From: Flavobacteriaceae bacterium
GTDB lineage: Bacteria; Bacteroidota; Bacteroidia; Flavobacteriales; Flavobacteriaceae
Assembly: GCA_002695445.1 (NCBI GenBank)
Contig: NZOY01000061.1
Location: forward strand, 8,125-14,412
DNA: 6,288 bases
Direction: 5' to 3'
A program made the position numbers and the translations under genes. The first letter of the stretch is position 1; each line of letters opens with the position of its first letter. Shown piece by piece: positions 1-6,288 of the stretch. Under the pieces are notes generated by a model. That model was not told where the DNA came from. It worked only from the letters and a program-made list of their open reading frames with translations, and ran no database searches.

Positions 1-1242
1 CCTAAAGATGGTTCGATTCAAAACTATTTGAAGCCCCAACAGAATATACTTATTCAAATTGTTAAAGAACCTATTTCTACAAAAGGACCCAGAGTAAGTT
101 CTGAGTTGTCCTTAGCTGGAAGATTTATGGTTTTAATTCCTTTTTCGGATCGCATTTCTATATCTCAGAAAATTGAAAGTAATGCTGAAAAAACTCGTTT
201 AAAAAAGCTGGTAAAAAGTATTCGTCCAAAAGGTTTTGGCGTTATAATCAGAACCGTTGCTAATAACCAAAAAGTAAAGGAATTAGATGCTGATTTACAA
301 CAGCTATTAAGTAGATGGAAAAATTTGTGTAGGAAGTTTATTAAAATAGACAATTATCCCTTTAAAATTCTTAGTGAAATTAATCGATCATCATCTATTT
401 TGAGAGATATTTTCGATAATGATTTCACAGGAATTCATGTTGATGATCCTGAAATGGAAAACGAAATTAAGGATTACTTGAGTACAATTGCTCCTGATAA
501 GGTATCTATCGTCAGGTATTTTAAAAACAAATCCAATCCTATTTTTGATCATTTTGGAATTGAAAGACAAATCAAAACTGCCTTTGGAAGAACAGTTTCA
601 ATGCAAAAAGGAGCCTATTTGGTAATTGAACATACAGAAGCTCTTCATGTAATTGATGTGAACAGTGGAAATAGATCAAATAAAGCAAAGTCTCAGGAAC
701 AGACTGCATTAGATGTAAATCTAATTGCAGCTAGTGAAATTGCTAGACAAGTAAGGTTAAGAGATTTAGGAGGAATAATTGTTGTCGATTTTATTGACCT
801 TATCAAAAATGAAAATCGCAGAAAATTATTTGAGCATCTCCGAGAGGAGATGAAAGGTGATAGGACTAAACATAAAATTCTACCACCGAGTCGGTTTGGA
901 TTAATTCAAATCACACGTCAAAGGGTACGCCCTGAGATGAAAATTAAAACAAGAGAGCCAAATCCCAATAAAAATGGGGAGGTAGAGGCACCTATTGTTT
1001 TAATTGAGAAAATCAACGCAGAGCTTGATAAGATTATCAAGCACAGGAGCCACAAAAAGAAGGATTTGTATTTACACATTCACCCCTTTTTGGGAGCCTA
1101 TTTAACCAGTGGCACACCTTCCATCCGAGCCAAATGGTTTATTAAGTACAAAAAGTGGGTACGTATTGTACCACGAGATGCTTACCTTTATTTGGAGTTC
1201 AGATTTCTAGACAAGAATAGAAGGCTGCTTCGAACTAGATAA
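1..1242 (+). CDS. rng: Ribonuclease E/G family protein, 3' part (5' end outside window)
   Basis: Endoribonuclease of the RNase E/G family, a cytoplasmic enzyme that cuts single-stranded, AU-rich RNA in rRNA maturation and mRNA decay. The reading frame is open from base 1, so the TTG at 28 is only an internal Leu codon; 413 codons are visible and the N-terminal part is missing. The end of the S1/5'-sensor region is recognisable (KEPISTKGPR, then LSLAGRFMVLIPF). The DNase I-like catalytic domain carries both expected metal-binding aspartates, in IDVNSGN (Asp codon 655-657) and in VVDFIDL (Asp codon 787-789). GLIQITRQRVRP follows. The family's CPxC zinc-link is replaced by NPNK (961-972). The C-terminal small domain (HIHPFLGAYL, then KKWVRIVPRDAYLYLEF) ends the protein without a long RNase E scaffold tail, so the length fits RNase G. 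A strong terminator follows directly. RNase G rather than RNase E is an inference from this architecture. Confidence 0.93.
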   Translation, partial: PKDGSIQNYLKPQQNILIQIVKEPISTKGPRVSSELSLAGRFMVLIPFSDRISISQKIESNAEKTRLKKLVKSIRPKGFGVIIRTVANNQKVKELDADLQQLLSRWKNLCRKFIKIDNYPFKILSEINRSSSILRDIFDNDFTGIHVDDPEMENEIKDYLSTIAPDKVSIVRYFKNKSNPIFDHFGIERQIKTAFGRTVSMQKGAYLVIEHTEALHVIDVNSGNRSNKAKSQEQTALDVNLIAASEIARQVRLRDLGGIIVVDFIDLIKNENRRKLFEHLREEMKGDRTKHKILPPSRFGLIQITRQRVRPEMKIKTREPNPNKNGEVEAPIVLIEKINAELDKIIKHRSHKKKDLYLHIHPFLGAYLTSGTPSIRAKWFIKYKKWVRIVPRDAYLYLEFRFLDKNRRLLRTR

Positions 1243-1244
1243 TT

Positions 1245-1277
1245 AAAAACCGCCATGTTACTATGGCGGTTTTTTTT
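1245..1277 (+). terminator. Intrinsic terminator of the RNase gene
   Basis: A perfect 8-bp stem, ACCGCCAT (1249-1256) with ATGGCGGT (1263-1270), has a 6-base loop. It can be extended by four A-T pairs (1245-1248 with 1271-1274) and runs into eight T residues (1270-1277). It starts 3 bases after the stop codon. The A run on the left arm could give weak termination on the other strand, but no minus-strand gene ends here. Confidence 0.93.
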
Positions 1278-1423
1278 ATAGTATTATTTAAAAATAAATT
1301 ATAAGGTTCTTGAAAAAATCTTAAGCTATGGTAGCTTCGGAAATTACTAGTAATTAATTAGTTTTAATTTATTTTTTTTTCAAATTCATATAAACAATCT
1401 AATGTTTTAAAAACTTATTATTT
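1278..1423. other. AT-rich spacer before recX with two small dyads
   Basis: This 146-base noncoding spacer has no supported gene. It holds a perfect 6-bp inverted repeat with a 3-base loop (AAGCTA at 1323-1328, TAGCTT at 1332-1337). Five bases further on is a perfect 14-bp palindrome, AATTACTAGTAATT (1342-1355). A run of T residues follows near 1371-1380. The dyads lack the GC-rich stem plus T-run of a terminator. They could be protein-binding sites upstream of recX or chance in AT-rich DNA. Confidence 0.5.
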
Positions 1424-1426
1424 TTG
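1419..1426 (+). promoter_or_regulatory. Possible -7 element for recX
   Basis: TATTTTTG matches the Bacteroidota sigma-A -7 consensus TAnnTTTG exactly. No TTG was found at the usual 17-23 base spacing upstream, so half of the promoter is missing. If it is real, transcription would start near 1431-1434. That is inside the longest recX reading frame and would favour the downstream TTG at 1451 as the translation start. The match is short and T-rich, so it may be chance. Confidence 0.3.
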
Positions 1427-1915
1427 AAAATCAGTTCGAAAAAAAATCTTTTGTCGCTAAATGAAGTTAAAAAAAAACTAGAGCATTATTGTGCTTACCA
1501 AGAGCGTTGCCACAAAGAAGTGAAACAAAAACTGAGAGAACTTGGGGTTCAGAAAAATGCAAAAGATGTAATCATTACAAAATTAATTGAAACAGACTAC
1601 TTAAACGAAACTCGCTTTGCTAAAAGCTTTGTTCGAGGAAAGTTTAGGATAAAAAATTGGGGTAAAATCAGAATAATTAGAGAACTAAAGATACGAGAAA
1701 TTTCAGATTGGAATATTAAGAATGCATTAAAAGAAATATCTGATGAAGAGTATTTAGATTGTTGTAAAATTCTAGTTAAAAAGTTTTGGATATCGAATAG
1801 AAATACGCCTTTAGTTATAAAAAAGAAAAAAGTTTGGTCAGCTCTTAATTATCGTGGTTGGGAAACAGAACTAATTATGGAAAATATAATTAGTCTTGAA
1901 AATCAAAAAGAATAA
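1424..1915 (+). CDS. recX: Regulatory protein RecX
   Basis: RecX family protein, a small cytoplasmic protein that binds the RecA filament and modulates recombination and SOS activity. The 163-residue length is normal for the family. The sequence is helix-rich and basic. The first repeat has the hallmark HYCAYQERCHKEVKQKLRELG (residues about 21-41). The second has LIETDYLNETRFAKSFVRGKF and NWGKIRIIRELK (about 55-90). The weaker third repeat ends in ALNYRGWETELIMENI. No ATG is available in frame: an in-frame TAA lies at 1400-1402 and the first possible starts are TTG at 1424 and TTG at 1451. The shorter form begins SLNEVKKKLEHYC, which is closer to the usual family N-terminus. Runs of 8 and 9 A residues (1439-1446, 1469-1477) lie near the 5' end. 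The 3' end overlaps the convergent receptor gene by 13 bp. recA is not in the window. The family call is firm; the start is not. Confidence 0.88.
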   Translation: MKISSKKNLLSLNEVKKKLEHYCAYQERCHKEVKQKLRELGVQKNAKDVIITKLIETDYLNETRFAKSFVRGKFRIKNWGKIRIIRELKIREISDWNIKNALKEISDEEYLDCCKILVKKFWISNRNTPLVIKKKKVWSALNYRGWETELIMENIISLENQKE

Positions 1916-3741
1916 CTTAAACCAATAAGTCCATTACCTTTAGGCATTGGCACTAGATTAGATTCCCAATATTCGGTATTGAAAACATTATTGAAGTAAA
2001 AACTTAATTCAAAAGCATTCAAAGAACAACGAGCTGAAATATCCAATAGGTTATATGAATCTTCCAAATATCTCTCAATATATTTATACACAATAAAAAA
2101 GTTTAATTTTTTAGTAATTGGTAAACTATATGAGTAAACAAAATGATGCCTCAAATCATTATTTATAGAATATCTAGAAAAATTAAACTTACTATTTTCT
2201 AATTCATTTTCTAAATAAGAATAACTTATTTTAAATCGATGGATTAAGTAATTGAATTTAATTGTATGAAGAAGTTCAAAATCAATCCCTCGGGTCTTAA
2301 TTTGTTGAATATTTTCAGCTTTCCAAAGATCTTCTTCATTGGTCTTTACAAAATCAATTAAATTTTCAGATTTTCTATTAAAGTAAGCTAAAGACATTTC
2401 AACATTAGGGGAGGAGAAACGAATGCCAGCCTCACTTGAATATGCCTCCTCAGGCTTAAGACCAGAATTTCCCATAGTAGTTCTGTCTGAATAAAATAAA
2501 TCTGTGAAAGTTGGAATACGATATGTTGAGCCAAGATTTCCATAAAAACGTAACTTAGAATTAATTTGAATCCCAATATCAATACCTGGAAAACTGTGCC
2601 ATCCAAAATCTGAAAAATAGTTTGTAGCTATTCCAGGAGTAACATCAATCTTATTATTAAGAAAGTAAAAACGATGTTCTAAAAAAAAGTTCATCATCAT
2701 TCGATTTCGATTCCCTAAATTATTACTCCTTATATCTACTCGAGAAATATCTATTCCCATTCCTGTAAGACCAAAATTAGATTCAATTGAAGTATCTAAT
2801 GATCCTCCAATTTTATTTGTTATATGTAAGTTTCGATAGATTTCGGGTTTATTTCTGATATATTCATACATATCTTGGCCCCTTCGCCAATAAGCTTTAG
2901 GTTTAAAAATAATGCGGCCCTTTATATATCGTTGAGATAAGGCAACCAAACTCGCTTGAGTTTCTTCATATTGGTCAATTGCAGAAGGCGTAGCATAAAA
3001 ACCATTTGCTCCGAATTTCCTTCCTGAGAAACTGGTAATTAAATCAATTGGCCTTTTACTTTGATTGAATGTTGATTTAATAAAGAAATTACTTTGGTCG
3101 TAGTCAGAGTTATACCTATATCCATCAGAGGTGTTTTTAGATATGAAGCCTATTAAATTATTTTTTTTACTAACATCTCCAAATAAAATAGACCCATTGG
3201 TTTGATCATAATTTCCCATTTGCAAATTAATAGAAAAACGATCAGGTATTTCTTTTTTGGTTACAATATTAATAGCTCCTGTGAATGCATTTTGACCATA
3301 AGCTCTTGCAGCGGGGCCTTTGATAATTTCAATTCTTTCTACCATTTCTGTTGGTGGTAGAAAGTTAAGTGTGTGATGTCCCGTTTGAGAATCATCAAGC
3401 TTTATTCCATCAATAAGTAATAGTGTTTGATCAAAAGTCCCCCCACGTATATTTAAATCAGCTTGAGCTGCACCTGCTCCTCTTCTTTTAATATCAACTC
3501 CTGCAACTTGTTGTAAAATATCAACCAAATGAGTAATTCCACTTTGATGAATTTGTTCAGCAGTTATTAATTGAACAGTTTTAGATTTTTGATTAAATGG
3601 AACCTCAAGACGGTTAGAAGTCAAAACAACTTCCAACAAGTTTTCTATTAAGACTGAATCCTTTGATATTTCATTTTGAGCAAAAATAAAACAAGGAAAA
3701 AGTATAATACAAAATAATTTAGTTGATAGATTTTTCATCAT
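1903..3741 (-). CDS. TonB-dependent outer-membrane receptor (BtuB-like), complete
   Basis: A 612-residue TonB-dependent receptor, an outer-membrane beta-barrel that imports a bound ligand using energy from TonB-ExbB-ExbD. The N-terminus has a Sec signal peptide: positive MMKNLSTK, a hydrophobic core to residue 20, and likely cleavage after Ala21 (FIFA/QN). A TonB-box-like stretch, LEVVLTSNR, lies at 36-44. The plug domain spans about 48-161, with LNIRGGTFDQTLLLIDGIKL, TGHHTLNFLPP, then VERIEIIKGPAARAYGQNAF and TGAINIVTKK. The rest is a barrel with repeated aromatic strands, including the conserved YRIPTFTDLFY and NPE-like NSGLKPEEAYSSEAGIRF regions. It ends in Phe (GLSYSF), as expected of a BAM substrate. 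There is no N-terminal carboxypeptidase-like domain and no adjacent SusD, so it is not a typical SusC glycan importer. The overall form resembles BtuB, but I see no cobalamin riboswitch upstream and the substrate is unknown. It starts 27 bp after atpC, with a second Met codon next to the chosen start. Confidence 0.92.
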   Translation of the reverse strand: MMKNLSTKLFCIILFPCFIFAQNEISKDSVLIENLLEVVLTSNRLEVPFNQKSKTVQLITAEQIHQSGITHLVDILQQVAGVDIKRRGAGAAQADLNIRGGTFDQTLLLIDGIKLDDSQTGHHTLNFLPPTEMVERIEIIKGPAARAYGQNAFTGAINIVTKKEIPDRFSINLQMGNYDQTNGSILFGDVSKKNNLIGFISKNTSDGYRYNSDYDQSNFFIKSTFNQSKRPIDLITSFSGRKFGANGFYATPSAIDQYEETQASLVALSQRYIKGRIIFKPKAYWRRGQDMYEYIRNKPEIYRNLHITNKIGGSLDTSIESNFGLTGMGIDISRVDIRSNNLGNRNRMMMNFFLEHRFYFLNNKIDVTPGIATNYFSDFGWHSFPGIDIGIQINSKLRFYGNLGSTYRIPTFTDLFYSDRTTMGNSGLKPEEAYSSEAGIRFSSPNVEMSLAYFNRKSENLIDFVKTNEEDLWKAENIQQIKTRGIDFELLHTIKFNYLIHRFKISYSYLENELENSKFNFSRYSINNDLRHHFVYSYSLPITKKLNFFIVYKYIERYLEDSYNLLDISARCSLNAFELSFYFNNVFNTEYWESNLVPMPKGNGLIGLSYSF

Positions 3742-3768
3742 TAATGTAATTGAAATAAAAAACTAATA

Positions 3769-4049
3769 TTATTCTGCGAGTAGAATCAACTTGTTGTTTC
3801 GCATCTCTACAGTACCGGAATTTATTTTAAAAAGAAATGTATTAGCATCTTCTTTTTCAAATTTGCTTTTTATTAAGTCTTCGTCCAAATCTATTTTACC
3901 AGATATTTTTACTATTCCCTTCTTAAGTGTTGAAACTATTGGGGCATGATTATTAAGCATCTGGAAGTCTCCTGCTGAACCTGGAACTTTTACGGAATCA
4001 ACTTCGCCAGAAAAAAGGGTGGCTTCTGGAGATACAATTTCTAAATACA

Positions 4050-4050
<1 letters not shown>
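3769..4050 (-). CDS. atpC: ATP synthase F1 subunit epsilon, short form
   Basis: Epsilon subunit of the F1Fo ATP synthase, part of the central rotor stalk that joins gamma to the c-ring on the cytoplasmic side. The 93 residues correspond to the N-terminal beta-sandwich only. Clear family marks are MYLEIVSPEATLFSGEVDSVKVPGSAGDFQMLNNHAPIVSTLKKG at residues 1-45 and the closing strand NKLILLAE. The C-terminal two-helix domain that makes the E. coli protein about 139 residues long, and that inhibits ATP hydrolysis there, is absent; the gene ends cleanly with TAA. Short epsilon subunits are, to my knowledge, usual in flavobacteria, so this is not read as a truncation. The ATG shares its A with the atpD stop codon (TAATG at 4048-4052), which points to translational coupling. 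The next gene downstream, a receptor, begins after 27 bp with no terminator between. Confidence 0.95.
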
Positions 4051-5570
<1,520 letters not shown>

Positions 5571-5606
5571 TTATTTTTGAATAATATTTCAGTGTATATT
5601 AGATTG

Positions 5607-5639
5607 CAAATATAATGTATAGCAATAAATAAAATGCAA
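5607..5639 (-). promoter_or_regulatory. Promoter of atpD-atpC (Bacteroidota sigma-A type)
   Basis: On the minus strand, TATATTTG (5614-5607) matches the -7 consensus TAnnTTTG exactly. A TTG (5639-5637) lies 22 bases upstream, inside the 17-23 spacing seen in flavobacteria. Transcription would start near 5600, giving an AT-rich leader of about 40 bases before the atpD ATG. The leader has no purine-rich Shine-Dalgarno sequence, as is common in this phylum. The site lies just outside a protein-coding start, where a promoter is expected. Confidence 0.72.
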
Positions 5640-5796
5640 CACAAAAGGCCTTAATAAATCAAAGTATTACTAACAATTTAAACTAGTATGAAAACATATA
5701 GTTCAAATAGATAAAAAATAGCCGCAGATTTTAAAGACTGAATCATTAAATCTGGTTTATATAGAATAAAATAAGCTCCCTTGAAAATAATAATTT
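5640..5796. other. Noncoding spacer between terminator and atpD promoter
   Basis: These 157 bases of AT-rich DNA hold no supported gene. The only structure noted is a 7-bp inverted repeat, CAGATTT (5725-5731) with AAATCTG (5748-5754), with a 16-base loop. It is followed on the minus strand by a run of six T residues (5714-5719) a little further on. It is too weak to call a terminator or an RNA gene. The spacer may also hold upstream control sites for atpD. Confidence 0.4.
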
Positions 5797-5823
5797 AAAA
5801 AAAAAGCACCCAAAAGGGTGCTT
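5797..5823 (-). terminator. Intrinsic terminator of the upstream receptor gene
   Basis: A perfect 8-bp stem, AAGCACCC (5804-5811) with GGGTGCTT (5816-5823), has a 4-base loop. Read on the minus strand it is followed by T residues, the nine A residues at 5797-5805 on the plus strand (the last two overlap the stem). It begins 21 bases after the stop codon at 5845-5847. The plus-strand reading lacks a T run, so it acts for the minus-strand gene and isolates atpD from it. Confidence 0.92.
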
Positions 5824-5844
5824 ATAAATTTTAATTAATTGGTT

Positions 5845-6288
5845 CTAGAAATTAAAGGTTGTTTTAAATAAGACTCTTCTTCCTATTATCGGAAGACCTG
5901 GATACTGACGATACTCTCGATCCAAAAGGTTAGTAGCCTGAATATCAAAAAATACTCCATCCATTAATTTAAAGCCTATATTACCATCAAAAGTATGTCT
6001 CTCAGGAGTATCACCTCCAAAGCCAGCTCCAAAATTTGAGAAAAATGCAGTATCATATTGGTATGATAGACTTGCTCTTACTGTATCATAATTAAATCTT
6101 AATCCACCTCTATATTTGTTAAGTGGCGTATTTAAGTAGCTTGGAAAAGGCAGATCATCATCGTTGTCTTGTCCAGGAATCCACTCGTTTTGACTGATAT
6201 GAGAATAATTTGCCCAAATCGCTATATTTTCATTATAGAAATATTCAGCGGAAACATCAGCACCCCAATGGCTCCTTGTTACGTCAGG
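5845..6288 (-). CDS. TonB-dependent receptor, C-terminal 147 residues (5' part outside window)
   Basis: The minus strand is open from the window edge to a TAG at 5845-5847, in the frame whose last full codon is 6286-6288. Translation gives alternating aromatic beta strands (VSAEYFYNENIAIWANYSHI, GGLRFNYDTVRASLSYQYDT) and the classic receptor ending. That ending is a DGNIGFKL strand, then DIQATNLLDREYRQYPG (the conserved N-L-[FL]-[DN]-x-x-Y motif) and a last strand, RRVLFKTTFNF, ending in Phe for BAM recognition. It is therefore the end of an outer-membrane TonB-dependent receptor barrel. The plug and signal peptide lie beyond 6288, so receptor subclass and substrate cannot be told. It is not a repeat of the receptor at 1903-3741: the C-terminal sequences differ. 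A strong terminator follows, so it is probably not cotranscribed with atpD. It has no start codon in the window and would be missed by start-based gene calling. Confidence 0.9.
   Translation of the reverse strand, partial: PDVTRSHWGADVSAEYFYNENIAIWANYSHISQNEWIPGQDNDDDLPFPSYLNTPLNKYRGGLRFNYDTVRASLSYQYDTAFFSNFGAGFGGDTPERHTFDGNIGFKLMDGVFFDIQATNLLDREYRQYPGLPIIGRRVLFKTTFNF

Noticed and set aside
28..30. TTG as start of the RNase gene
   Set aside because: The frame is open to the window edge and the residues before it continue the protein, so the true start lies outside the window.
165..353. 62-codon open frame on the minus strand
   Set aside because: It is the antisense shadow of the RNase gene, whose plus-strand frame carries recognisable family sequence.
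1922..1950. Inverted repeat CCAAT/ATTGG near the recX-receptor junction as a terminator
   Set aside because: The stem is only 5 bp with a 19-base loop, has no T run, and lies inside the receptor coding sequence.
2388..2606. 72-codon open frame on the minus strand
   Set aside because: It lies wholly inside the receptor gene in another frame and shows no family features.
3676..3741. Lipoprotein signal in the receptor N-terminus (FPC)
   Set aside because: The residues before the cysteines do not fit a lipobox; a normal signal peptidase I site after Ala21 fits better.
3742..3768. Cobalamin riboswitch in front of the BtuB-like receptor
   Set aside because: The 27-base gap is far too short and atpC coding sequence lies directly upstream.
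5721..5760. Possible tRNA or structured RNA in the atpD upstream spacer
   Set aside because: No cloverleaf arms or T-loop motif could be found; only one weak 7-bp pairing is present.

Overview
The window looks like ordinary chromosome from a low-GC member of the Bacteroidota, most likely a flavobacterium. The evidence is AT-rich DNA, TonB-dependent receptors, a short AtpC without the C-terminal helices, atpD-atpC detached from the other ATP synthase genes, a Bacteroidota-type promoter (TTG / TAnnTTTG) in front of atpD, and no obvious Shine-Dalgarno sequences. This placement rests on sequence character only; no database search was made.

Layout. Bases 1-1242 (+) hold the 3' part of an RNase E/G family ribonuclease gene, closed by a strong intrinsic terminator (1245-1277). 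A 146-base AT-rich spacer with two small dyads follows. Next is recX (about 1424-1915, +), which has no ATG start. It runs into the 3' end of a complete TonB-dependent receptor gene (1903-3741, -), and the two stop ends overlap by 13 bp. Upstream of that receptor on the minus strand are atpC (3769-4050) and atpD (4050-5561). These overlap by one base (TAATG), and a good promoter for atpD lies at 5607-5639. The order atpD-atpC-receptor, with only 27 bp between atpC and the receptor, suggests one transcript. A gene-free region (5640-5796) and a minus-strand terminator (5797-5823) separate this unit from the C-terminal 147 codons of a second outer-membrane TonB-dependent receptor (5845-6288, -), which is cut by the window edge.

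How the parts relate. AtpD and AtpC are F1 subunits of ATP synthase. The two receptors are energy-dependent outer-membrane importers whose substrates cannot be read from the sequence. The RNase acts in rRNA or mRNA processing, and RecX modulates RecA. These are mostly housekeeping genes placed side by side, and I see no mobile element, CRISPR array, tRNA or defence system. I found no convincing new biological system. The points most worth checking are the recX start region, the loss of the RNase zinc-link cysteines, and the likely cotranscription of an outer-membrane receptor with atpDC.
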